Below, in pieces: positions 55,901 through 63,397 of a stretch of DNA of 64,000 bases. This DNA comes from Flammeovirgaceae bacterium UBA6059 (GTDB lineage Bacteria; Bacteroidota; Bacteroidia; Cytophagales; Cyclobacteriaceae), in the NCBI GenBank assembly GCA_002435755.1, contig DIYH01000046.1, positions 186,001-250,000 on the forward strand, in the 5' to 3' direction. Below the pieces are notes generated by a model that did not search any database, was not told where the DNA came from, and saw only the letters and a program-made list of their open reading frames with translations. Positions within the stretch are counted from its first letter, which is position 1. Each line of letters begins with the position of its first letter. Made by a program: the position numbers and the translations under genes.

Positions 55901-56349
55901 CCCACCGGAAAATCGCAAGCCTCCACCATATGATTGATCATACCCTGAAGCCCCATGGCCCGACCGTCATCCGGGGAATATATCCTGTCTATGCCATAAG
56001 TATGCAGTTCTTCTATCTCTTCCGGGAGAATGGTACCTCCACCTCCACCAAACAGCTTAATGTGACCGGCACCTTGCTCGCGTAGCAGATCATACATGTA
56101 TTTAAAAAACTCGATATGACCGCCCTGATAGGAGGTAATGGCTATGGCCTGGGCATCTTCTTGTATCGCGCAATTGACTATCTCCTGCACCGAACGGTTG
56201 TGTCCAAGATGAATGACTTCCACACCTGTCGACTGTATAATGCGTCGCATGATATTGATAGCGGCATCATGACCGTCGAACAAACTAGCGGCTGTAACTA
56301 TCCGCACGTGATTTTTAGGAGTGTATTTCTCTTGTACTGGATGCGACAT
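52963..56349 (-). CDS. icmF: Fused isobutyryl-CoA mutase IcmF (B12 domain, MeaB-like GTPase, mutase)
   Basis: 1128 residues, the usual length of IcmF. The N-terminal cobalamin-binding domain has DGHDAA with the lower ligand His27 and the GGGGGTI loop. A MeaB/G3E-like GTPase follows, with P-loop GTGGAGKSS (about 210-218), ISVDPSKRKTGGALLGDR and NKFDKRG. The C-terminal mutase barrel has RRIWAKAMKQKYGA and HTNAYDEAITTPTEDSVRRA. IcmF interconverts isobutyryl-CoA and n-butyryl-CoA with adenosylcobalamin, the GTPase acting as chaperone; some members prefer pivalyl- or isovaleryl-CoA. The substrate-selecting residues were not assigned here. It is a single gene with no acyl-CoA neighbours. Confidence 0.94.
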   Translation of the reverse strand: MSHPVQEKYTPKNHVRIVTAASLFDGHDAAINIMRRIIQSTGVEVIHLGHNRSVQEIVNCAIQEDAQAIAITSYQGGHIEFFKYMYDLLREQGAGHIKLFGGGGGTILPEEIEELHTYGIDRIYSPDDGRAMGLQGMINHMVEACDFPVGQSLNGQLDQLPQRTPKALARLISAAENYPDQSSDMLQMVKGISAKTATPILGITGTGGAGKSSLVDELVRRFLLDFDDKTIAIISVDPSKRKTGGALLGDRIRMNAIDNPRVYMRSLATRQSNLALSKYVQDAIDIVKAANYDLIILETSGIGQSDTEITDHSDVSLYVMTPEFGAATQLEKIDMLDFADIVAINKFDKRGALDALRDVKKQYKRNNDLWDAADDDLPIYGTIASQFNDPGMNSLYRAIIDKVNERTGATLESRFSPTGELSEKIFIIPPNRTRYLSEIADAIREYDQWVDKQREVAQRLYAVKKSIEALDESTMKSEVEPKDKLQQLYDEIALDLDPRNKQLIDSWPEKIDKYSGDTFTYEVRGKSISVATSTKSLSHTRIPKISLPKYEAWGDLLKWSLQENVPGEFPFASGVFPFKREGEDPTRMFAGEGGPERTNKRFHYVSKGLPAARLSTAFDSVTLYGEDPDYRPDIYGKIGNSGVSVCSLDDAKKLYSGFNLAEPTTSVSMTINGPSATICAFFMNAAIDQQCELYIRENGLQEEVEQKIVGLYNEKGTDRPVYQGDLPEGNDGLGLMLLGVTGDQVLPTEVYDKIKSETLTKVRGTVQADILKEDQAQNTCIFSTEFSLRVQGDMQQYFIDHLIRNFYSVSISGYHIAEAGANPISQLAFTLSNGFTFVEYYASRGMDINKFAPNLSFFFSNGIDPEYSVIGRVARRIWAKAMKQKYGADERSQKLKYHIQTSGRSLHAQEIDFNDIRTTLQALYAIYDNCNSLHTNAYDEAITTPTEDSVRRAMAIQLIINKELGLAKNENPLQGSFIIEELTDLVEEAVLAEFDRITERGGVLGAMETMYQRNKIQEESLYYETLKHIGEFPIIGVNTFLSSKGSPTVIPGEVIRATKEEKEQQISNLNSLKESSSSKSEGLLKLLQETAIQNGNIFESLMEVTKYCSLGQITHAMFEVGGQYRRNM

Positions 56350-56638
56350 ATGGATCCTGCATTTTTGGGTTTATCACCACAAAAATATGGATTCCTTACC
56401 AGTAAATGGGTAGATTATTATCGGTGATGGCCAGCAAGACCAGCGAATACAACACGTTGACTTTAGATTTTTTTGAAAAAGCCATACATTGCGAGAGTCG
56501 CTTTGGCAGACCTCAAAAAGGTGGTACCAAAGCGAATCTCCCAGCTATTTTCTTAAGGATTTTCTATGGCTTCTTTTAGTGAGGCTATCACATTGATTTT
56601 TTACATTAGATAAATCATTCTGGCTAAGGGTATAACTT

Positions 56639-57025
56639 ATGGCAAATAGATCACTTTGGATTACTAGCTGCGTATGGTTGTTAATATCAGCCTGCACCTT
56701 TGATAATGAGGAGGAAACCTTCCCTTCTGAGGATGGGGAAGTTGGTTGTCAGACCGCTAACATATCTTATCTGACTGATGTTCTACCCATCGTCCAGGCC
56801 AACTGCTATGTCTGTCATGATAATGATAATTTCAATACGCTCGGCAATGGTATAGACCTTGAAGGATACGATGACCTGAAAATCTATGTAGACAATGAAC
56901 GCTTTTTTGGGTCTATAAACAGAGATCAGGGTTTTTCTCCAATGCCGAGGGATGCTCCAAAATTGGACCAGTGTGATCTTGACAAGATCAAATCATGGAT
57001 TGATGCGGGTGCACTAAATAACTAA
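56639..57025 (+). CDS. Cytochrome c-like lipoprotein (planctomycete-type haem domain)
   Basis: A 128-residue protein with lipobox ISAC (C near 19). A single haem motif CYVCH lies near residue 59 in the stretch DVLPIVQANCYVCHDNDN. The C-terminal GFSPMPRDAPKLDQCDLDKIKSWIDAGA pattern, with axial Met in SPMP, is usual for small cytochromes of Bacteroidota. It is the first gene of a three-gene cluster with a DUF5777 barrel and a YceI protein, with 3 bp to the next start. A role in periplasmic electron transfer is likely. Confidence 0.9.
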   Translation: MANRSLWITSCVWLLISACTFDNEEETFPSEDGEVGCQTANISYLTDVLPIVQANCYVCHDNDNFNTLGNGIDLEGYDDLKIYVDNERFFGSINRDQGFSPMPRDAPKLDQCDLDKIKSWIDAGALNN

Positions 57026-57028
57026 ACC

Positions 57029-57952
57029 ATGAAAGCAAAACTACTTTTTTCATTGCTCGCCATACTTTGCCTGATATTTGACAGCAAAGCCCAGGAAGAT
57101 CTTGAGGCGTTACTGGACGCTAACACAACAACAACCGATGAACCTAGCTTCACAAAAGCAACATTTAAGTCAAGTCGTCTTATCAATGGCCACTCTATTG
57201 AGCGAATAGCGCCTGGGGCCATGGAGTTCCGTATCCATCACCGCTTCGGGCCTATCAATGGTGGTGCTTACAATCTGTGGGGACTGGACCAGGCGTCCAT
57301 ACGTCTTGGGCTGGACTTTGGGCTTACCGATCGTTTAATGGTCGGTTTTGGGCGCAGCTCGTTTCAAAAAACCTTTGATGGATTCGTAAAGTACGCAATC
57401 CTGCGCCAGGGACAAGGTAAAGGCACTTCCGGGATCTCAATGGTCTACCTGGGAGGTATGTCTATCAATTCACTAAGATGGACAGAGCCAGATCGGGACA
57501 ACAAGTTCAGCCAAAGGTTGGCTTATGTTCATCAGCTGATGATCGCAAGAAAGTTCAACAGCAACCTGTCGCTACAGTTGACACCTTCTATCATCCACAA
57601 GAATTTTGTAGATACTCCAGAAGATTTCAATCTTTTTCCTGTAATTGGCGTTGGTGGTCGACACAAAATAACCAAACGTGTTGCACTCACTGCAGAGTAC
57701 TTTTATCGAGTACCGATCTCTGACTCAGACGTTGCTCCTAACTTCCAGGATTTCTACAATTCATTTAGCCTGGGTGTAGATATCGAGACGGGTGGACATG
57801 TATTCCAGCTCCATATTACGAACTCCATCCAGATGGTAGAAAAAGGCTTCATGACCGAAACCGCAGGTCAGTGGGGAGACGGTGGCATACAATTTGGTTT
57901 CAACATCCAACGTGTGTTTATACTTAGCAAAAACCATCAGAAATCATGGTAA
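57029..57952 (+). CDS. DUF5777 family outer-membrane beta-barrel protein
   Basis: A 307-residue exported barrel with a signal peptide ending SKAQ. The GHSIERIAPGAMEFRIHHRFGPINGGAYNLWGLDQASIR region (about 55-90) is characteristic of DUF5777 proteins. Amphipathic strands continue to the end. The family has no assigned function and often sits beside YceI and cytochrome-like lipoproteins, as here. It overlaps the YceI gene by 7 bp. Confidence 0.88.
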   Translation: MKAKLLFSLLAILCLIFDSKAQEDLEALLDANTTTTDEPSFTKATFKSSRLINGHSIERIAPGAMEFRIHHRFGPINGGAYNLWGLDQASIRLGLDFGLTDRLMVGFGRSSFQKTFDGFVKYAILRQGQGKGTSGISMVYLGGMSINSLRWTEPDRDNKFSQRLAYVHQLMIARKFNSNLSLQLTPSIIHKNFVDTPEDFNLFPVIGVGGRHKITKRVALTAEYFYRVPISDSDVAPNFQDFYNSFSLGVDIETGGHVFQLHITNSIQMVEKGFMTETAGQWGDGGIQFGFNIQRVFILSKNHQKSW

Positions 57953-58494
57953 GAAAATTGTCCGGACTCACTTCGTTTGTATTAGTCTCATCATTAAGTC
58001 TAGCACAATCGAAGTATATCTGTAAGATGTCAGAAGTGACCTTCTTTTCCTCAGCTCCTCTCGAAGATATCACTGCAGTAAATACAGCGATGACTGGTCT
58101 GGTAGACTTTGAAGGCAAGCAGTTTCTTGCGCGAATACCAATCATCAAATTCGACTTTCCCAATGACCTAATGGAGGAGCACTTCAATGAAAACTACATG
58201 GATACTGAAGAACATCCTAATGCCACATTCAAAGGTACTTTTCAGGAAGATATAGACCCAACAAAAGCAGGCCAATACACCATCAAATGTTTAGGCAAAC
58301 TGAACATACATGGGGTTGAACAAGACAGAGAAATCGACGTGACACTTGATATTAACAAAAAATCTATAACTGCTACCTCCGAGTTTATAGTAGCATTGGA
58401 AGATCACGAGATTGATATACCTAAAATCGTTTTTCAAAAGATCGCTGAGGAAATAGATGTCTCTATTAACGCTACCTTTGAACCTTTAAAATAA
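57946..58494 (+). CDS. YceI family periplasmic protein
   Basis: A 182-residue exported protein with a signal peptide ending LAQS and one lipocalin-like YceI domain. Landmarks are VTFFSSAPLEDITAVNTAMTG and LMEEHFNENYMDTEEHPNATF, typical of the family. Members bind isoprenoid chains such as quinones in the periplasm. Its overlap with the DUF5777 gene and the adjoining cytochrome suggests a shared role in envelope electron or lipid traffic (inference). Confidence 0.92.
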   Translation: MVRKLSGLTSFVLVSSLSLAQSKYICKMSEVTFFSSAPLEDITAVNTAMTGLVDFEGKQFLARIPIIKFDFPNDLMEEHFNENYMDTEEHPNATFKGTFQEDIDPTKAGQYTIKCLGKLNIHGVEQDREIDVTLDINKKSITATSEFIVALEDHEIDIPKIVFQKIAEEIDVSINATFEPLK

Positions 58495-58552
58495 GAAGCT
58501 AACACTATAGCCTTACTTCCCTATTTTTACTGTCTAGCTTAGCATTTAACAC

Positions 58553-59671
58553 TTGAAATCTTCCTGCTTACTTCTAATGCTATACTCTTGTATAGCTTGT
58601 ACCTCCCGTCCGACTAATAATGACATCACCTCAGAGCAACCCTATGTTGTCTTTCTGGATGAGTACATCATTCCTTTCGAGACCTATTTTGATAGCACCT
58701 GGGTAGGTGGTCTATCGGGAATCGACAACTGGGGTGATCACTATGTGATCATATCTGATGATGCTGCCAGGTATCAGGCACCCAGGTTCTACAAATCAAC
58801 TATTGACATTAGGAATGGAGAGATTGACACCATCTCTTTTGATGATGTAGTGTTCTTCAGAAATGAAGATGATGAATTGTACCCTGACATTCGAACCGCT
58901 CAAAACCAGTATGTTGATCCGGAGGGGATCAGGCTGATGGACGACACGCTATACTGGGTAAGTGAAGGCTTTAGGAATCAGCGCAGTTTTCATCCAAGCA
59001 TACTGGTTCATAAACTAGATGGCAGCCATCTGAGAACTTATGAAACTGATCCCAAGTTTCGCACTACTAATGATTCAATTGGCCCCAGACATAACGCAAG
59101 TTTTGAAGGCTTGGCGGTTGAGCCAGAGGGTAAATATCTCTGGGTGAGTATGGAGAATCCATTACTTCAGGATGGTGATGTGCCAAGTGCGAGTAGCGAG
59201 GGTGCTCCTATAAGGATATCCAAAATCAATATTGCTAGTGGAAAAATTGATTTTGAATTTGGCTATCAGTTGGAACCGATATTTACAGTTCCTGATTCAG
59301 GGGCTTTCGCTATGAACGGAGCGGTAGAAGTCCTCTGGTTGGAAGAGGGGCGACTTCTGGTACTTGAACGATCTTATGTAGCTAAAGTCGGAAATAAAGT
59401 AAGATTATATAGAGCCGACTATGATGATGCATCAGACATCAAGTCAATCCCTTCTTTAAAGGGTCATCAACTGAACTTAGCCTCAAAGACGCTTATTCTT
59501 GACTTTGATGACCTGCCAGTAGAGAGGGTTGATAATGTTGAAGGCATTTGCTGGGGGCCTGTCCTGCCAAATGGTAATAGAACATTGATCTTTGTAGCAG
59601 ACAACAACTTTAGCGATAGCCAGATCAATCAGGTCGTACTCGTTGAAGTGAATCGCCCTCTGAATGAGTAA
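58553..59671 (+). CDS. Esterase-like/phytase-like propeller lipoprotein
   Basis: A 372-residue protein starting at TTG, with a lipobox IACT-type site (SCIAC). One beta-propeller of the esterase-like phytase family follows, with GLSGIDNWGDHYVIISDD, YVDPEGIRLMDDTLYWVSEG, HNASFEGLAVEPEGKYLWVS and VDNVEGICWGP. The repeated acidic residues fit calcium binding. The enzymatic role of the family is poorly defined; phytase activity should not be assumed. Located at the outer membrane or periplasm. Confidence 0.85.
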   Translation: MKSSCLLLMLYSCIACTSRPTNNDITSEQPYVVFLDEYIIPFETYFDSTWVGGLSGIDNWGDHYVIISDDAARYQAPRFYKSTIDIRNGEIDTISFDDVVFFRNEDDELYPDIRTAQNQYVDPEGIRLMDDTLYWVSEGFRNQRSFHPSILVHKLDGSHLRTYETDPKFRTTNDSIGPRHNASFEGLAVEPEGKYLWVSMENPLLQDGDVPSASSEGAPIRISKINIASGKIDFEFGYQLEPIFTVPDSGAFAMNGAVEVLWLEEGRLLVLERSYVAKVGNKVRLYRADYDDASDIKSIPSLKGHQLNLASKTLILDFDDLPVERVDNVEGICWGPVLPNGNRTLIFVADNNFSDSQINQVVLVEVNRPLNE

Positions 59672-59778
59672 GTACCCCCTAGTCTCACCTACCCTTAATA
59701 CAGCAATTCTGAAAAAGAATTAAAAAAGTTCTGAAAAAATGTCGGATTTCGATCTCAGGTCTGTCTACACGAGAAAAA

Positions 59779-60201
59779 ATGAAATCGAAACTGACAATTT
59801 TACTCATGCTACTCTCAGCAACAGCGCTTGCTCAGAGCGAAGAAGCTAACAGGAACAAGCAAGTGGCACTCGGGGTATTCGAGGCTTTCAACGATCACAA
59901 CTGGGACCTCATGGCCAGCCACTACCATGAGGACGTGATACTTGAAGATCCGAGTCATGATGGGCCTGAAATCGGCGCTAACGGAATTCCTGCTAAGTAT
60001 TCAGGCTATGCTGAATACATACCTGACATCCAGGATTCTGTTGTCAATGTCTATGCCTTTGGTCCAAATGTAGTAGTAGAATTTATTTCCCACGGAACAA
60101 CTATCGAAGGTGAGGTATTTCACTTACCTATCTGTACCGTCTTGACCTTAAAGGACGGGAAAATCATACGAGACGCCAACTATTACGATCTGAAAAACTA
60201 A
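59779..60201 (+). CDS. Exported SnoaL/NTF2-like protein
   Basis: A 140-residue protein with a signal peptide ending ALAQ and a single cone-shaped NTF2-like domain (ALGVFEAFNDHNWDLMASHYHEDVILEDPS, FHLPICTVLTLKDGKIIRDANYYD). SnoaL-like folds serve many small-molecule enzymes and binders. It is 11 bp upstream of a YCII-domain gene and belongs to the same likely transcript as the ECF sigma gene. Confidence 0.85.
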   Translation: MKSKLTILLMLLSATALAQSEEANRNKQVALGVFEAFNDHNWDLMASHYHEDVILEDPSHDGPEIGANGIPAKYSGYAEYIPDIQDSVVNVYAFGPNVVVEFISHGTTIEGEVFHLPICTVLTLKDGKIIRDANYYDLKN

Positions 60202-60212
60202 ATTCAAGAACT

Positions 60213-60551
60213 ATGAAAACATATTTGATTCTTTTAAGAGAAGATATTCAAGCGGTCGACCAAATGACTGAAGCAGAGGCCATGGAAGAAATCGCTACTT
60301 ACCAGAAATGGGTGGATGAGCTGACCCAATCAGGAAACCATGTATCATCAGAACCACTGACTTCTGAGGGATTTATGGTAAGCGAATCTCAAGTATTGAG
60401 TGATGGCCCATTCATTGAAGCAAAAGATGCTATCAGTGGATACTTTATCATTAAGGCCAATGATCATGCGCACGCTATCGAAATAGCAAAATCATGTCCT
60501 CTTGTTACCAATGGAGGTACGGTAGAGCTTAGACCAATAATGGAATACTAG
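60213..60551 (+). CDS. YCII/DGPF-domain protein
   Basis: A 112-residue cytoplasmic protein of the YCII-related family. It carries the signature SDGPFIEAKDAISGYFIIKANDHAHAIEIAKSCP and ends with VELRPIM. Genes of this type commonly stand next to ECF42 sigma factors, as here, where the sigma gene starts 19 bp downstream. The biochemical function is unknown. Confidence 0.92.
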   Translation: MKTYLILLREDIQAVDQMTEAEAMEEIATYQKWVDELTQSGNHVSSEPLTSEGFMVSESQVLSDGPFIEAKDAISGYFIIKANDHAHAIEIAKSCPLVTNGGTVELRPIMEY

Positions 60552-60570
60552 ACCTTTGGAAGCTCATGCC

Positions 60571-61791
60571 ATGATCACCAATCAGCTCGATCAGTTGTAC
60601 CGGCAACAGGCCGGTCAACTGATCGCCGCATGTACTGCTTACTTTGGCATGATCAATCTAGAGACTGCCGAAGACATAGTTCACGAGACTTTTGAAGCAG
60701 CATATACCGACTGGCAAATAAAAGGTCTCCCTGATGACCCAGTTGCATGGCTATTTAAGGTATGTAAAAACAAAACCCTCAACCTGCTGAAAAAAGGTAA
60801 TAGGTCTTATGCCACTATAGATCTTCATCAAAAAGATAGATCTGTTGACGCATTTGACCAAGTGGAGATCAACGAGCAACAAGTCCGATGGCTCTATGCC
60901 GCAGCGGTACCAAGCTTCAGCCCTCGTATGAGAATGATCTTCATGCTTAAGATTGTACATGGTATCAAAGTGAAAGATATCAGCGCACTCCTGATCATGA
61001 AGGAATCGGCGGTTCAGAAGATGTACGAGCGAGCACTCAAGAAAGTCAAGGAACAACCGCACATTGGTATTCTTGAAAATACTGTAATCGATCATTCTCG
61101 CCTTCCAAGCATTATCAATGCACTCTACCTCATTTTTACACTGGGATATGACCGCCCATGGCAAGTTGACTCAGGAGGTGATCTCTGCTATGATGCCCTG
61201 CGCCTAACCAAATGCCTTGTTGACAGCCCAGGCCATCAACAGAGTATGCTTCTCGCTTTCTACAGTCTCCTTCTGTTCCATAGCGCTCGTCTGCCTTCCC
61301 GGTGGTCAGCGGAAGGTAGATTATGCGATCTAGAGAACCAGGATCGCACCCAATGGAACCGCGAAATGATCCAGCTTGGGGTTCAATTCCTTAACAAATC
61401 CACTGACAATCAAAATATTACAAAGTATCATATTGAAGCCACTATTGCCTCCTTGCATTGCCTTGCGACCACATGGAATGATACACCCTGGCAAAAAATC
61501 ACTCGTCTCTATGAACGCATGGCAGAGCAACACCCCTCGCCCTATGTCAATCTCAATCTATCTATCGCACTACTTCAATCTGAAGGGCCTAACGTTGCAC
61601 TGTCATTCCTTCACAAGCAAAGCTTCTCGAGCTTTGTAAAAAATCATCAGTATCACTCCACTTTATCAAGAATCTACGAATCAGCCGAAGATATTCCCAA
61701 GGCTATCCATCACCTCAAACTTGCTATCAACTTCGCTAAACAAAAGGCCGTTATAGACTACCTAAATGAAAGATTAGCCTCATTATCTTGA
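60571..61791 (+). CDS. ECF42-type RNA polymerase sigma factor with C-terminal extension
   Basis: 406 residues from the ATG at 60571; a TTG five codons earlier is possible. Sigma-2 region (about 8-75) includes ETAEDIVHETFEAAYTDW and WLFKVCKNKTLNLLKK. Sigma-4 region (about 110-165) includes MRMIFMLKIVHGIKVKDISALL and KESAVQKMYERALKKVKEQ. The remaining 240 residues are helical and TPR-like, matching the long extension of ECF42 sigma factors. These have no anti-sigma gene; the extension is thought to control activity. The neighbouring YCII gene is the usual target or partner in this group. Confidence 0.93.
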   Translation: MITNQLDQLYRQQAGQLIAACTAYFGMINLETAEDIVHETFEAAYTDWQIKGLPDDPVAWLFKVCKNKTLNLLKKGNRSYATIDLHQKDRSVDAFDQVEINEQQVRWLYAAAVPSFSPRMRMIFMLKIVHGIKVKDISALLIMKESAVQKMYERALKKVKEQPHIGILENTVIDHSRLPSIINALYLIFTLGYDRPWQVDSGGDLCYDALRLTKCLVDSPGHQQSMLLAFYSLLLFHSARLPSRWSAEGRLCDLENQDRTQWNREMIQLGVQFLNKSTDNQNITKYHIEATIASLHCLATTWNDTPWQKITRLYERMAEQHPSPYVNLNLSIALLQSEGPNVALSFLHKQSFSSFVKNHQYHSTLSRIYESAEDIPKAIHHLKLAINFAKQKAVIDYLNERLASLS

Positions 61792-61919
61792 TGAAAATGT
61801 CATTTTAGAAACATCAGGATATTACACATTCAATCCTTGCAACGCTTCACTTAAAAAAACCGTAAAAATGTAGAAAAAATCCTTAGATTTACCACAGAGA
61901 TAAAAAGACTTAGTTTATT

Positions 61920-62132
61920 ATGTATTGTGAAATTTGCCAGGCATTTTCAGCGATGTACTGTACATGCAATACGAATCACGAGGATGATGGTAAACCAATT
62001 ACTGGTGGCCGTCGTACCGATGAGTATAAGATTCGTATGGACAAGCTCACCGAGTTTGTCGGAGAGCTTGCTGAAAAGCACCCCAGAGACAAATCCCTAA
62101 AAGAAATCAAAGCCTATTTTAAGATAACCTAG
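61920..62132 (+). CDS. Small cysteine-rich hypothetical protein
   Basis: A 70-residue protein. The N-terminus has four cysteines (CEIC and CTC spaced by about ten residues), suggesting metal binding. The rest is charged and helical (RMDKLTEFVGELAEKHPRDKSLKEIKAY). No signal peptide. Unusual composition and an ATG after an AT-rich upstream support a real gene. I do not recognise a family. Confidence 0.6.
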   Translation: MYCEICQAFSAMYCTCNTNHEDDGKPITGGRRTDEYKIRMDKLTEFVGELAEKHPRDKSLKEIKAYFKIT

Positions 62133-62225
62133 AGCTTTTCTTCGTAAGGAGAGTAAGGCTTGAAGCTATTTTAGGAAGCATTTCGCTAGGTATTTACTGC
62201 TACATTCTTAGAGGACACCAAGAGT

Positions 62226-63197
62226 TCAGGGAGCAAGAAACTCACTGACTAACGTGGTGTATCTTTCTTTGGTGGAATCAGTTTGATACAGCTTAACGTG
62301 AGGTATGCCTGTAAAGGTATGTAACTCAATGTGTGATCTTCGCTCAACTTTTTTGAGTTGACTGATAAGTAGTTCATAAGGGGTGAGTCGGTCACTATCG
62401 CTAGCAAGTATCAGTGTAGGAATAGAATTTTGCGATAGCAGGTAGCCAAATGTCATCTGCTCTCCAAAGCCATCCACCAAGACATCAAAGTCCTGAAAAT
62501 AATAATCGAAAAGACCTTCCGGTAGGCCAAGGCCTTTTGCGCCTTTCCATAGTGTGCCTTTAACATCGGACAGTGGACTATCCAGCAACACCTTGATCAC
62601 TGTACTCTTCGAAATCTCATCCTCAATATCCTTTCTGGCTAGCATCGTCTCAATGGCCATTGCTCCCATTGAGAAGCCATACAACACTACGGTATCCTGA
62701 CTCTGCTCTTCTCTCACCCATCGCATGGAAGTAGCAATATCGTCTGCAAAACGATATCCCATGTAGGTACTGGCAGGTTCGGATTTGCCACTGTTGCGTA
62801 AGTCCGGTATGAAAAAGTTGTAAACTGAGTCAAGTCCTGCCTCTTTGAAAAGTCCAACAAACTTCATTGTCTTGAGTCTATTGGATGTCCTACCGTGAAT
62901 CAGCAAGACACATCGACGACTGTTTGGAGCCGAATTCACGTACCAGGCCGAAAGCTGCTTGCCATCATAGTCTGAAGTGAAAGACACCTCTGAGACATCA
63001 TCAAACCCGTAACCTGAAGGATCATCATTATCCCGGATGCCGTAGTGCGCCCTGACCGAATCATATGGTAAAACTCGCTCAAAGGTATATGGCTCATATT
63101 CAGTGATCATATTCAGCACCTGTTGAGGGATATAGTATAAAAAAGCCCATGCCAAAACGATGATAAGCGAGAGAGCGATAATGATCCATTTTTTCAT
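62226..63197 (-). CDS. Membrane-anchored alpha/beta hydrolase
   Basis: A 323-residue protein with one N-terminal membrane helix or uncleaved signal (about 5-22). The serine hydrolase motif is GFSMGAM (Ser near 177). The acid is probably in ASDSDRLTP and the His in GIPHVKLY. The VLLIHGRTSNRLKTMKFVG segment holds the oxyanion region. The fold resembles acylaminoacyl- or BAAT-like serine hydrolases; the substrate is unknown. It is divergent from the outer-membrane gene at 63398. Confidence 0.9.
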   Translation of the reverse strand: MKKWIIIALSLIIVLAWAFLYYIPQQVLNMITEYEPYTFERVLPYDSVRAHYGIRDNDDPSGYGFDDVSEVSFTSDYDGKQLSAWYVNSAPNSRRCVLLIHGRTSNRLKTMKFVGLFKEAGLDSVYNFFIPDLRNSGKSEPASTYMGYRFADDIATSMRWVREEQSQDTVVLYGFSMGAMAIETMLARKDIEDEISKSTVIKVLLDSPLSDVKGTLWKGAKGLGLPEGLFDYYFQDFDVLVDGFGEQMTFGYLLSQNSIPTLILASDSDRLTPYELLISQLKKVERRSHIELHTFTGIPHVKLYQTDSTKERYTTLVSEFLAP

Positions 63198-63397
63198 ACC
63201 TGAACTGATCTAGACTCACCAAGTTAGGTCAAATAAACTCATTAATCAGACTCAGCAAATTAACCTTCCACTACCACAAAATGTAAGGGGGCTTACACTT
63301 ACGAATGAAAGGCTTCTCAAAACATAGGTAATCTATAATCTGATCAGTTAAATACTGCATATATGCAAGAGAGACCGAATCGAGAAAGAGACTGGAG

